Notes under the pieces: generated by a model
The model's database searches: none
What the model was told of the DNA's origin: nothing
Seen by the model: only the letters and a program-made list of their open reading frames with translations
Part shown: one piece after another, positions 46,693 through 55,794 of the stretch
Layout: each line of letters starts with the position of its first letter
Position numbering within the stretch: position 1 is the stretch's first letter
Assembly (NCBI GenBank): GCA_002862125.1
Contig: PHSP01000001.1
Span: 1,274,501-1,338,500 of the forward strand
DNA from: Methylobacter sp. KS41
Lineage (GTDB): Bacteria; Pseudomonadota; Gammaproteobacteria; Methylococcales; Methylomonadaceae
Length of the DNA: 64,000 bases
Direction: 5' to 3'
Program-made: the position numbers and the translations under genes

Positions 46693-47286
46693 ATGGTGCT
46701 GGAATTAAAACAAGAAGCAGACCGGATTAGTGAAGCAGACTATTTACAGGGTGAACTAGTTAGTGAAATAAAGCATGAGTTTATTGACGGCGTAGTTTAT
46801 GCCATGACGGGTGCGAGTAAAAATCACCAGCGTATTGCCGGCAATGTCTTTAGCGGATTAAAAGCACACTTAAAAACTACGCCCTGCGAACCCTTTTCAT
46901 CCGACATTAAGGTAAAAGTAGGCAGCAAATTTTTTTATCCCGATGTTATGGTGGTGTGCGAGGATGACAGCGGCAACGATTACTACAGCGAAACTCCTGT
47001 TATTATCGTCGAAGTCTTATCAAAATCCACCCGCAGAATGGATGAAACCGCCAAAAGGCTTGCCTATCAAACTCTGCCATCGCTACAAGAATATGTGCTA
47101 ATCGAGCAGGATTTTGTTGATGTCGAAGTATGCCGCCGTAGTGAAGGCTGGGTATCCCGTCATTATTTTATGGGCGACAGCGTGACTTTTGAATCAGTGG
47201 GCTTAATATTACCGGTGACGGATATTTATGAGCGCGTCGATAATGATGACGTAACCTCTTTTGTCGATTCGCTTAAACTACCATAG
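46693..47286 (+). CDS. Uma2 family (DUF820) PD-(D/E)XK nuclease-like protein
   Basis: The 197-residue protein fits the Uma2/DUF820 family: SEADYLQGELVSEIKHEFIDGVVYAM, then GASKNHQRIAGN, then FYPDVMVVCED and PVIIVEVLSKSTRRMD. Together these give the PD...ExK-type nuclease core. GAGGT lies upstream of the ATG. The family is expanded in cyanobacteria and some other bacteria, and a biological role is not settled. It has no obvious operon partner here and may be an accessory gene. Confidence 0.85.
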   Translation: MVLELKQEADRISEADYLQGELVSEIKHEFIDGVVYAMTGASKNHQRIAGNVFSGLKAHLKTTPCEPFSSDIKVKVGSKFFYPDVMVVCEDDSGNDYYSETPVIIVEVLSKSTRRMDETAKRLAYQTLPSLQEYVLIEQDFVDVEVCRRSEGWVSRHYFMGDSVTFESVGLILPVTDIYERVDNDDVTSFVDSLKLP

Positions 47287-47336
47287 CGTATAAAGGTGCG
47301 AAGTTTCTTTAGCCTTTCACCTACTGTCTTTTGCCA

Positions 47337-48686
47337 GTGACCAATCAATCCCTTTCCAATCGCGATCTGTCCGTTTTGTGGCACCCTTGCACGCAAATGA
47401 AGGATCATGAATATTTTCCGATTATTCCCATTAAAAAAGGGCACGGTGTTTGGCTGGAGGATTTTGACGGCAATCGCTATCTGGATGCAGTAAGTTCATG
47501 GTGGGTCAATCTGTTTGGTCATGCCAATCCTCATATTAATGCCGCGCTAAAAGACCAGCTTGATACGCTGGAGCATGTGATTTTCGCCGGGTTCACCCAT
47601 GAGTCAGCCGTCAAATTGGCGGAAAAGCTGGTTGAAATCACTCCCGAAGGACTTGATCGCTGTTTCTATGCCGACAATGGTTCCGCGGCGGTGGAAGTCG
47701 CGCTCAAGATGAGCTTTCATTATTGGCGCAATCACGGGCAAACACAAAAAACAAAATTTATAACGCTGGAAAACAGTTATCACGGTGAAACCTTAGGTGC
47801 GTTAGCTGTCGGTAATGTGCCGTTATATAAGGAAACGTACGCGCCGCTTTTAATGGATGTGATAACCGTGCCCGGCCCGGATTGTTATAACCGCGAGAAA
47901 GGCGAGTCATGGGCGGATTATTCCACGCGCCGCTTCGCGCTGATGGAACAGACGTTACAAGAACATGCGGATACTGTCTGTGCTGTTATTATCGAGCCTT
48001 TAGTGCAATGCGCGGGCAATATGCGCATGTATGATCCGGTTTATTTAAAATTGCTGCGCGCTGCCTGCGATAAATTCTACGTGCATTTGATCGCCGATGA
48101 AATCGCCGTCGGCTTTGGGCGCACGGGAACATTATTCGCCTCTGAACAAGCTGCAATCAGTCCTGATTTTATGTGTTTGTCCAAAGGCTTGACGGGCGGC
48201 TATTTGCCGTTGTCGGCGGTGTTAACCACCCATCAGGTGTATCAAGCCTTTTATGATGATTATCAAAACCTGACTGCATTTCTGCATTCGCACAGTTATA
48301 CCGGCAACGCACTGGCTTGTAGAGCGGGACTTGCGACCCTGGAAATTTTCCAGCACCACAATGTTATCGAGAATAATAAACAACTGGCCCGGATCATGGC
48401 GAAAGCGGCGGCCCGTTTTAATGAGCATCCGCATGTTGCAGAAGTCCGTCAGGCGGGCATGATACTGGCGATAGAAATGGTCAAAAACAAACACACGCGG
48501 GAGCCATATCCGTGGCAGGAACGCCGGGGGTTTAGAGTCTATCAATATGCGCTGTCCAGAGGTGTATTATTACGCCCGCTGGGCAATGTCATTTATTTTA
48601 TGCCTCCTTACATTATCACCGGGGAGGAACTTTTATTAGTCGCTCAAGTAGCCTGGGATGGCATAGAGCAGGCGGTTAAGGATTAA
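47337..48686 (+). CDS. bioA: Adenosylmethionine-8-amino-7-oxononanoate aminotransferase BioA
   Basis: BioA transfers an amino group from SAM to 7-keto-8-aminopelargonate in biotin synthesis. The 449-451 residue class III aminotransferase has LWHPCTQMKDHE at the start, the conserved Trp-containing DAVSSWWVN, HGETLGALAVG, and the PLP-binding Lys in CLSKGLTGGY. The start may be GTG 47337 or TTG 47331; neither has a strong ribosome site. Other bio genes are not in the window. rsmE follows after one base. Confidence 0.96.
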   Translation: MTNQSLSNRDLSVLWHPCTQMKDHEYFPIIPIKKGHGVWLEDFDGNRYLDAVSSWWVNLFGHANPHINAALKDQLDTLEHVIFAGFTHESAVKLAEKLVEITPEGLDRCFYADNGSAAVEVALKMSFHYWRNHGQTQKTKFITLENSYHGETLGALAVGNVPLYKETYAPLLMDVITVPGPDCYNREKGESWADYSTRRFALMEQTLQEHADTVCAVIIEPLVQCAGNMRMYDPVYLKLLRAACDKFYVHLIADEIAVGFGRTGTLFASEQAAISPDFMCLSKGLTGGYLPLSAVLTTHQVYQAFYDDYQNLTAFLHSHSYTGNALACRAGLATLEIFQHHNVIENNKQLARIMAKAAARFNEHPHVAEVRQAGMILAIEMVKNKHTREPYPWQERRGFRVYQYALSRGVLLRPLGNVIYFMPPYIITGEELLLVAQVAWDGIEQAVKD

Positions 48687-48687
48687 T

Positions 48688-49458
48688 ATGCGGGTTTCCA
48701 GATTATATACATCAGTGCCTTTGGCCTCAGGCAAACAAATCGGGCTGGATGATGAGAATGGGCATTATGTCCGAACGGTATTGCGATTAAAAAAAGACGC
48801 TGAAATCATTTTATTTAACGGCGCGGGCGGTGAATATTTGGGCACCGTAGCCGAGGTCAGCCGGAAAACCGTGCTGATTCAAATAAATAAATGGATCGAG
48901 CGTAACGTGGAATCGCCGCTGCTAGTTACACTGGGCTTGGGTATTTCGCGTGGCGACAGGATGGATTTGTCGGTGCAAAAAGCGGTGGAACTGGGCGTTA
49001 ATCAGATCACTCCGTTATTGACAGAACGTTGCGTAGTACAGTTTAAAGGCGAAAAAAAGCCGCAACGCTTGCTGCATTGGCAAAAAATTGTCCAGCATGC
49101 AGCCGAACAAAGCGGGAGAACAACCTTGCCGGAATTGGCCGGAATAGAACACTTGCAACAGTGGGTGGACAAACAGCAGGGTTTGAAGATTTTTCTCGAT
49201 CCCTACGCAGAAGCAACATTGGCGGATATAAACCCGGTAGACATGCACGTAACTTTACTCACCGGACCCGAAGGCGGCTTTACTCATCAAGAACGTGATT
49301 GCGCAAAGGCGGCCGGATTTATGCCAGTCCGTTTGGGCAGTCGCATTTTAAGAACCGAAACGGCATCCCTTGCCGCCTTGGCGGCTGTACAGATGTTGTG
49401 GGGCGACTTTCGACTGCAATCTTTGCCTTTTGTAAGCTCTTCGCTGGAAATAATGTAA
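48688..49458 (+). CDS. rsmE: 16S rRNA (uracil1498-N3)-methyltransferase RsmE
   Basis: RsmE methylates U1498 of 16S rRNA. The 256-residue SPOUT-class protein shows the N-terminal PUA-like part (LYTSVPLASGK, HYVRTVLRLKKD), then LGISRGDRMDLSVQKAVELGV. The knotted SAM site follows, with LLTGPEGGFTHQE and VRLGSRILRTETASLAAL. It starts 1 bp after bioA and its stop overlaps the next start (TAATG). Confidence 0.97.
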   Translation: MRVSRLYTSVPLASGKQIGLDDENGHYVRTVLRLKKDAEIILFNGAGGEYLGTVAEVSRKTVLIQINKWIERNVESPLLVTLGLGISRGDRMDLSVQKAVELGVNQITPLLTERCVVQFKGEKKPQRLLHWQKIVQHAAEQSGRTTLPELAGIEHLQQWVDKQQGLKIFLDPYAEATLADINPVDMHVTLLTGPEGGFTHQERDCAKAAGFMPVRLGSRILRTETASLAALAAVQMLWGDFRLQSLPFVSSSLEIM

Positions 49459-50360
49459 TGCGTTATCTTTTTTATACCGTCGTACCTTTCCTGGTGTTGC
49501 TGGCCGCTTTATCGCTGGCTTGCATAGTGAGCTATTTTATTGTGCTGGGCATAGGCGATTTGATATCTTTTCGGCAACTCATAAACAGATTGGCGCAACT
49601 ATTTCTGATGCTGAGTATTTTCCCGGCTATGGCTTATCTGAAAATTAACAAAGAAGAGCTGGGGTTTGCCCGAAGACCGGTATTTTTAAAGCAGTTGTTA
49701 CAAGGATTCGGATTGGGCTTTATAACCTTGATTCCTGTTTTTATCGCCCTATATATGCTTGGAGTTGATGTGATTGATGAATCGCAACACTGGACAACCG
49801 GGCTGTTGGCTAAATATACGGCCATTAATTTATCGATTGCCCTGTTAATCTCAATGATAGAAGAACCTCTGTTTCGGGGGATTATGCTAACCGCCTTAAA
49901 CAAGAAGATGCCGGTCACGGCAGCCATTCTGATCACTTCAACCTATTATGCCGGTCTGCATTTTTTCAGCAGCAGTACGGACATACCGGTTCAGGATATT
50001 GGTCTGTTCAGCGGTTTTAAATTGCTGGGCGAAGCGTTTGGAAATTTACTGAACCCCGAAAATCTATCGGCATTTTTTTCCATACTGATGGTGGGCATTT
50101 TTTTAGGCGTACTTAGAACGCAGGTTAAGGCCAGCCTTGGACTCTGTATCGGTTGCCATACCTGCTGGGTGTGGCAAATAAAAATGAGCAATAAACTGTT
50201 TAATATGAATTTTACCTCGGAATATCTTTATCTGATCAACGTCTACTATGACGGCGTTATCGGGCCTTTGGTAACTGTCTGGCTGATGTTGGCTGTTGCA
50301 GGATTTTTTCTTTATCGCCGGATTAATAAGGCAAAATATCAACCTGACCCAAGTAACTAA
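49458..50360 (+). CDS. CPBP family intramembrane metalloprotease
   Basis: The true start is the ATG at 49458 (MRYLFYTVVPFL), which overlaps the rsmE stop by one base; upstream in-frame codons fall inside rsmE. The 300 residues contain about eight transmembrane segments and the CPBP/Abi motif EEPLFRGIM, with further conserved His residues in YAGLHFF and CIGCHTCW. Members include prenyl-protein proteases and immunity-like proteins; the substrate here is unknown. The tail overlaps convergent yajQ by 4 bp. Confidence 0.87.
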   Translation: MRYLFYTVVPFLVLLAALSLACIVSYFIVLGIGDLISFRQLINRLAQLFLMLSIFPAMAYLKINKEELGFARRPVFLKQLLQGFGLGFITLIPVFIALYMLGVDVIDESQHWTTGLLAKYTAINLSIALLISMIEEPLFRGIMLTALNKKMPVTAAILITSTYYAGLHFFSSSTDIPVQDIGLFSGFKLLGEAFGNLLNPENLSAFFSILMVGIFLGVLRTQVKASLGLCIGCHTCWVWQIKMSNKLFNMNFTSEYLYLINVYYDGVIGPLVTVWLMLAVAGFFLYRRINKAKYQPDPSN

Positions 50361-50839
50361 TCCCTGAAATTATCGTATTGCAAGGGCATTTCCAGCTTTT
50401 CTTCTTTCAGCATGTGGATAACCTCCTGCAGGTCATCGCGTTTTTTTCCAGTCACTCTTACTTTATCCCCGTGAATAGCTGCCTGCACTTTTAGTTTTTT
50501 GTCTTTAATTAATTTGACGATTTTTTTTGCCAGCAGTGTATCAAGACCTTGTTTCAATGTGATTTCCTGACGCATCATTTTACCGCTGCCTTTTGCGTCG
50601 CCTACATCCATGCAGGCAACATCGACGCCGCGACGGCTGAGTTTCGAACAGACAACGCTGAACATTTGCTGTAACTGAAAAGTTGATTCAGAGATCATAA
50701 TCAGTTTGTCGTCAGTCAATTCAAAGGTCGAGTTTGTACCTTTAAAATCAAAGCGGGTAGAAACTTCTTTATTTGCCTGGTCGATAGCGTTTTTAACTTC
50801 GTGGGTATCAAATTCAGAAATAATGTCAAAGGAAGGCAT
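50357..50839 (-). CDS. yajQ: YajQ family nucleotide-binding protein
   Basis: From ATG 50839 (MPSFDIISEFDTHEVKNAID) the protein has 160 residues, the family length; an upstream in-frame start at 50872 is unlikely. Characteristic segments are ISTRFDFKG-like (STRFDFKGTN), MRQEITLKQGLD and KVQAAIHGDKVRVTGKKRDDLQ. YajQ proteins have two ferredoxin-like domains, and some bind cyclic di-GMP, for example in Xanthomonas. Such binding here is inference. Confidence 0.93.
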   Translation of the reverse strand: MPSFDIISEFDTHEVKNAIDQANKEVSTRFDFKGTNSTFELTDDKLIMISESTFQLQQMFSVVCSKLSRRGVDVACMDVGDAKGSGKMMRQEITLKQGLDTLLAKKIVKLIKDKKLKVQAAIHGDKVRVTGKKRDDLQEVIHMLKEEKLEMPLQYDNFRD

Positions 50840-50877
50840 GGCGGTAAATTCAAGGTTGTTTGAAGATTGCAATTATT

Positions 50878-52110
50878 TTACAACTGTTTGCAGGTATTGA
50901 TAACCTCGGCAACGGCTTTAATGCGTAAGCGGCGAATCGCCTCGCCAATTTTCGCGCCTTGAAGTCCGCTGTTCAAAATAGCCGACGTATCTACAGATGC
51001 CGCTTCTTTAGCGGCCAGATTTATCAAGTCCGCTTGAGGATAGGGCGAGTGTTCAAATCCTGTACGGCCTTTAGCATCCGCTTCACAAGCCAATAAAAAC
51101 TCAGGCAGCGTATTGTTGGCTTTAAACGCGCCTAAATTGCTCAACACATCGGTTAATGTCGAAGCCCGTAATTCAAATACTTTATGGCAATGTGTGTGAT
51201 ATTGCATAACCTGCATTGACAGTGCTTTATAGGCGTTAGGCACGCGTAAACGGGCGCATAACTTTTCCAGAACGCGTAGGCCATTTTCTTCATGACCATA
51301 ATGATGCGGCCAGATTTCTTTTGGCGTAATGCCCTTGCCCAGATCATGGACCAATGCTGCAAATCTTACTTCAGGGAGAGCTGATAACCGGACCGCTTGT
51401 TCCAGGCTAAGCATTGTATGCAAACCGGTATCAATCTCGGGGTGATATTTTTCCGGTTGCGGTACGCCAAATAAGCGGTTTATTTCCGGGAAAATTTTTT
51501 CCAGCGCATTACATTTTTTTAGTGTAAAGAAAAATGCCGATGGCGATTGCTCCCTGAGCGCTTTAGATAACTCCGCCCAAACGCGCTCAGGCACAAGATA
51601 ATCGGCTTCTCCTGCCGCAACCATGGATTGCATCAATTCCCTTGTTTCTTCAGCAAGCGTAAAGCCAAGATGTCCGTATCTTGCCGCAAAACGTGCAACG
51701 CGCAGGATGCGCACAGGGTCTTCGGCGAAGGCTGGTGAAATATGCCGGAAAATTCTATTTTTCAGATCCTGTTGGCCTCCGTAAGGATCAATAAGCCCTC
51801 CCTGCGAGGTCATGGCAATTGCATTGATGGTCAGGTCCCGGCGTATTAAATCCTGTTCCAGACTGACTTCCGGGGAAGCATGAACTGCAAATCCTTTATA
51901 ACCGGGCGCGGTTTTTCGCTCGGTTCTGGCCAGCGCGTACTCATCATGGCTATGAGGATGCAGAAATACCGGGAAATCCTTTCCAACCGGCCGGAATCCC
52001 TGTTTAACCATCGACTCAGGGGTTTCTCCAATGACTACCCAGTCTTTTTCTATGACCGGAAGTCCAAGTAATTTATCGCGTACAGCACCGCCGACAAGGT
52101 AAATTTCCAT
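50878..52110 (-). CDS. cca: CCA tRNA nucleotidyltransferase with HD domain
   Basis: Cca adds or repairs the 3'-CCA end of tRNAs. The start at ATG 52110 (MEIYLVGGAVRDKLLGLP) gives 410 residues and drops 15 unlikely codons. Visible features are GGAVRD, the RRDLTINAIAM strand of the nucleotidyltransferase, RILRVARFAARY, and an HD phosphohydrolase domain with LVHDLGKG and HYGHEENG, as in the multifunctional E. coli type. Confidence 0.96.
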   Translation of the reverse strand: MEIYLVGGAVRDKLLGLPVIEKDWVVIGETPESMVKQGFRPVGKDFPVFLHPHSHDEYALARTERKTAPGYKGFAVHASPEVSLEQDLIRRDLTINAIAMTSQGGLIDPYGGQQDLKNRIFRHISPAFAEDPVRILRVARFAARYGHLGFTLAEETRELMQSMVAAGEADYLVPERVWAELSKALREQSPSAFFFTLKKCNALEKIFPEINRLFGVPQPEKYHPEIDTGLHTMLSLEQAVRLSALPEVRFAALVHDLGKGITPKEIWPHHYGHEENGLRVLEKLCARLRVPNAYKALSMQVMQYHTHCHKVFELRASTLTDVLSNLGAFKANNTLPEFLLACEADAKGRTGFEHSPYPQADLINLAAKEAASVDTSAILNSGLQGAKIGEAIRRLRIKAVAEVINTCKQL

Positions 52111-52248
52111 TAACTTGATATAAGTTGTTTGAATGTTGGGACTAGAATAACACAAGCTAAAACAAATAAAGCGCCCTAAGCAGGATACGACGGCAAGCAG
52201 CTGTCAGGTATCAAATTAGGCTCCGGTTTTTAACAATCAAGGTATGCC

Positions 52249-53039
52249 GTGATAGAAATTATTTTGGCGGGTGTTTTGTTGGGCATAGTTTCAGGGCTAT
52301 TGGCCGGATTATTCGGAATAGACGGCGGACTGGTTATTGTGCCGGTTTTGATCATTTTGTTTACGGCTCAAGGTTTTCCAGAAGATCTGGTAATGCTGAT
52401 GGCAGTAGCAACTTCTTTAGCAGCCATTATTTTGACGGCTACCGCTTCTGTTTTGGCGCATCATCATTTGGGTTCAGTGGCATGGGCCAAAGTCTTCCGC
52501 TTAAGTCCCGGTATTATGGCCGGCGCGGCGTCTGGGGCAATTGTTGCCGAACACATAAGCGCCGGTAGCTTGTGCGCTATTCTGGCTATCTTTTTGTTAT
52601 ACGTTGCTATTCAAATGGCTTTGCAGGTAAAGCCAAAACCAGTCAACGTAAACAATCCAGGGCTTTGGATTTTTTGGCGGCAAGCTTTATTGGTTTGCTG
52701 TCATCCACTGCGGGCATAGGAGAGGCACCCTTACTTACCTTATCTGGCGCGCGGCCAAATGCTTATGCGCAATGCCGTGGGGGTAGCAAGCGCCTGTGGT
52801 TTGCCAATAGCCGTCGCGGGAACAGTAAGTTATGCAGTTTTGGGCTGGAATGTCCTGCACACTCGCCTGAATGAAGTTTAGGCTATGTTTATATTCCAAC
52901 TTTTTTAGGCACAGGCTTTAGCAGTATTGCTACAGAGCCGATAGGCGCAAAGTTGGCTCACAAACTGCCAACGGTAAAGTTAAAACGTTATTTTTCTCTG
53001 CTGCTTTTCGTTATGGCAGCAAAGTTGATTTGGTATTAA
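52249..53039 (+). pseudogene. TauE/SafE family permease, broken by several frameshifts
   Basis: The intact first part (52249 to about 52665) encodes a TauE/SafE sulfite-exporter-like membrane protein with GLLAGLFGIDGGLVIVPVL and MAVATSLAAIIL. The rest of the protein is still readable, but in other frames: LDFLAASFIGLLSSTAGIG, then GQMLMRNAVGVASACGLPIA, then IPTFLGTGFSSIATEPIGAK and a natural stop at 53037. At least three, probably four, indels are needed to rejoin it. The neighbours are intact, so a decaying gene is more likely than poor sequence, although short homopolymers occur at some breakpoints. Confidence 0.88.
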
Positions 53040-53463
53040 GGCAATTTCCCGCGAAGAAAACACCTGCCTTTGTGATCTTTTTGTCTATTATATGCACTGT
53101 AATAATAATTGCTTGCAACGAGCCTAATTTCAAACCTTGAAGAGGAATACATTCTATGCAATCAATCCGCTACATTAATTCTTGGATTTCGTATAGCGGG
53201 AAGCTAAACTTAGAAACATTATACTGTTTTGAATTAAAGCTCAGTCTAATCCAAAAAATACACTGTTTTTCCACTCATAGTCGGCGGCTGAAAATAGCAT
53301 CATAAAGTTTAGGGACAGAAACCGGTTAAGCTCCCGGAAACGGGCAATACAATAATCATCATTGAAAAAAATGGTTGATGGCATTCAGGCGATTGAGCTT
53401 TTGGCGATGTCCTGTTCATCGCGTACAATGAAATATTTGAATTAGTGAGAAAAGCGTATAACC
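53040..53463. other. Intergenic region between the TauE pseudogene and msrB
   Basis: The 424 bp contain no credible ORF and no recognisable RNA. The region presumably holds the msrB promoter. It may contain further decayed sequence, but I cannot identify any. Confidence 0.4.
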
Positions 53464-53862
53464 ATGACAGATAAAAAGCACACTCATGAGGATCAGTGGC
53501 TGGATAAATTAACGGCGGAACAATTTAGCATTTGCCGGTTAAAAGGCACCGAGCCTCCTTTTACAGGAAAATATACTGATTGCAAAAAGGCAGGCATTTA
53601 TCATTGTGTTTGTTGCGGCAGCCCCTTATTCGATTCCGAGACCAAATTTGATTCAGGTTCGGGTTGGCCAAGTTTCTGGTCTGATCTGCCTGGAGATAGT
53701 GTGACTGAACATATTGATACCAGTCATGGTTTGCGCAGGGTTGAAGTTACCTGTAAAGTCTGCGATGCACATTTAGGCCATGTGTTTGAAGATGGACCGG
53801 AGCCAACAGGGCTGCGTTATTGCATTAACTCCGCCGCTCTGGATTTAAAAGAAAAGTTATGA
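53464..53862 (+). CDS. msrB: Peptide-methionine (R)-S-oxide reductase MsrB
   Basis: MsrB reduces the R form of methionine sulfoxide in oxidised proteins. The 132-residue protein has both zinc CxxC pairs (C48-C51 and C97-C100), the conserved SGSGWPSFW, and the catalytic Cys120 in [10 protein letters not shown]. There is no signal peptide, so it is cytoplasmic. Its stop overlaps the next gene as ATGA. Confidence 0.97.
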   Translation: MTDKKHTHEDQWLDKLTAEQFSICRLKGTEPPFTGKYTDCKKAGIYHCVCCGSPLFDSETKFDSGSGWPSFWSDLPGDSVTEHIDTSHGLRRVEVTCKVCDAHLGHVFEDGPEPTGLRYCINSAALDLKEKL

Positions 53863-55166
53863 GCGCTCAGCAACAGGTACAAAGCTTACTGGATTTTATT
53901 GATGTAAGTCCCAGTCCATGGCATGCGGTTAAAAGCGTTGAAGCCCGGCTTGCGGATTTTCAGTTTGTAAAACTGGATGAAACACTGAAATGGGATTTGC
54001 AGCCTGGCGGCCGCTATTACGTTATCCGTGATGATTCTTCTATCATTATTTTCGTACAGGGACAAAAACCCTTGGTTGAAACAGGATTTAAAATAATCGG
54101 CGCACATACTGATTCCCCGGGACTTAGAATAAAGCCAAATGCAGCCGTTGGCATGGATGGCTTGCTAAGGTTGGGCGTTGAGGTTTATGGCGGGCCTATT
54201 ATTGCGACATTTACCGACCGGGATCTGAGTCTTGCAGGGCGGATCAGTTATAAAGACAATCATAACAGTATAGTTAGCACGTTAGTAAAATTTGACCGGC
54301 CATTGTTACGATTGCCCAATCTGGCTATTCACATGAACAGATCGGTAAATGAAGAGGGCTTAAAACTGCACAAGCAGAATGAACTACCCTTAATCTTGTC
54401 GGTGTTGGCTGAAGAATGCTTGCCGCAAGCTTATTTTGCACAACTAATCCAACAGCAATCCGGCTGTGATGCGGAACGTATTTTATCCTGGGATCTGGCA
54501 GTGTATGACACACAAAAAGGTGTGTTTTGGGGAGCCGGTAATGAATTTTATGCCAATAGCCAGCTGGATAACCTGGCCTCTTGTCATGCTGCATTACAAG
54601 CCTTGCTGGACAATGAGGTGCTGGAAAACGATAATACTTTGGTTTGCGCCTTCTTCGATCATGAAGAAATTGGCAGCAAAAGCAATAAAGGCGCTGATGG
54701 CAGCTTTCTTAGCGATGTGCTTCAACGTATTGCTCCAGCATCTGTAAATAATAGAGAATATTTTGCCAGGGCATTAGCTAAAAGCTTTGTAATTAGCGCC
54801 GATATGGCGCATGCCTATCAGCCTAGTTTTCCTTTAGCTTACGATCCGGATCATAAAGTCATAATGAACAAAGGGCCTGTGATAAAAGTAAATTCAAATC
54901 AACGGTACAGCACGGAAAGTCTTTCACAGGCAATGTTTATTGACTGGTGCGAACAAGCGGGAGTGCCTTATCAGAAATACTCGCACCGGAGCGATCTGGC
55001 ATGCGGAAGCACAATCGGACCCATAACCTCAGCCAGTCTGGGCATCCGCTCTGTCGATGTTGGCAATCCATTATGGGCCATGCACAGCGCCAGGGAAAGT
55101 GCCGGGGTATTGGATCATGGCTATATGATACGAGTGCTGAAAAGATACTTTGGCGCGCCAGTTTAG
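53859..55166 (+). CDS. apeB: M18 family aminopeptidase
   Basis: The 435 residues match the dinuclear-zinc M18 aspartyl/leucyl aminopeptidase family. Metal ligands are visible in [12 protein letters not shown] (His, Asp), [11 protein letters not shown], and [16 protein letters not shown] (Glu pair), and a final His lies in MHSARE. It is expected in the cytoplasm, degrading peptides. The gene is coupled to msrB by a 4-bp overlap, which suggests a shared protein-maintenance unit. Confidence 0.95.
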   Translation: MSAQQQVQSLLDFIDVSPSPWHAVKSVEARLADFQFVKLDETLKWDLQPGGRYYVIRDDSSIIIFVQGQKPLVETGFKIIGAHTDSPGLRIKPNAAVGMDGLLRLGVEVYGGPIIATFTDRDLSLAGRISYKDNHNSIVSTLVKFDRPLLRLPNLAIHMNRSVNEEGLKLHKQNELPLILSVLAEECLPQAYFAQLIQQQSGCDAERILSWDLAVYDTQKGVFWGAGNEFYANSQLDNLASCHAALQALLDNEVLENDNTLVCAFFDHEEIGSKSNKGADGSFLSDVLQRIAPASVNNREYFARALAKSFVISADMAHAYQPSFPLAYDPDHKVIMNKGPVIKVNSNQRYSTESLSQAMFIDWCEQAGVPYQKYSHRSDLACGSTIGPITSASLGIRSVDVGNPLWAMHSARESAGVLDHGYMIRVLKRYFGAPV

Positions 55167-55266
55167 CCGTTAAATAATAATCCTGAAATTATCAATAGGT
55201 TAAAAATACAGAAGGCACAGCATTGCATTATTACACCGCTTATTACAATCTACGTATAATGAAAAA

Positions 55267-55794
55267 ATGAGATACGCCTGCGTTCTATGGACTTTAGTCT
55301 GTTTATTGTTTTCGCAGTTGCTTTGGGCCGATGACTCCTCAGTCGAATACAAAATAAAGGCTGGTTATTTGTATAACTTTACTAAATTTATTACCTGGTC
55401 TGAAGATAATGATAAAACTTTTAATCTTTGTATTCTGGGAGATAATCCTTTTGGTGAATTAATTGATCCCATCGAACAAAGGTCAGCGATGGGGAGACCA
55501 ATTAAAATATTCAGATTTGATAATTTCGGAAGCATGGGTCATGAACCGCACTGCCATATTCTCTTTGTAAGTCCCTCAATTAAAAATATGCCGCCCGCCC
55601 AGAACCTTGTTAATACATTAGTGGTTGGTGAAAGCGGAGGGTTTATAAATCAAGGCGGCATGATTGGCTTTATCAACAAAGACGGCAAAATAAAATTACA
55701 AATTAATCAGAAGACGATAGAACAGAACGGCCTGAAAATCAGCGCAAAACTCTTAGAGGTCGCTGATACCGTCAAGGGAGTTAACAATGATTAA
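55267..55794 (+). CDS. YfiR family periplasmic protein
   Basis: The 175-residue product has a Sec signal peptide (about residues 1-21, ending LLWA). The YfiR/DUF4154 domain follows, recognisable from EYKIKAGYLYNFTKFITW, NLCILGDNPFGE and a terminal KISAKLLEVAD. In Pseudomonas, YfiR is the periplasmic repressor of the membrane diguanylate cyclase YfiN. Here the next gene encodes a comparable cyclase and overlaps by 8 bp. Two cysteines (in NLCILG and PHCHIL) could form the redox-sensitive disulfide seen in YfiR. Confidence 0.92.
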   Translation: MRYACVLWTLVCLLFSQLLWADDSSVEYKIKAGYLYNFTKFITWSEDNDKTFNLCILGDNPFGELIDPIEQRSAMGRPIKIFRFDNFGSMGHEPHCHILFVSPSIKNMPPAQNLVNTLVVGESGGFINQGGMIGFINKDGKIKLQINQKTIEQNGLKISAKLLEVADTVKGVNND

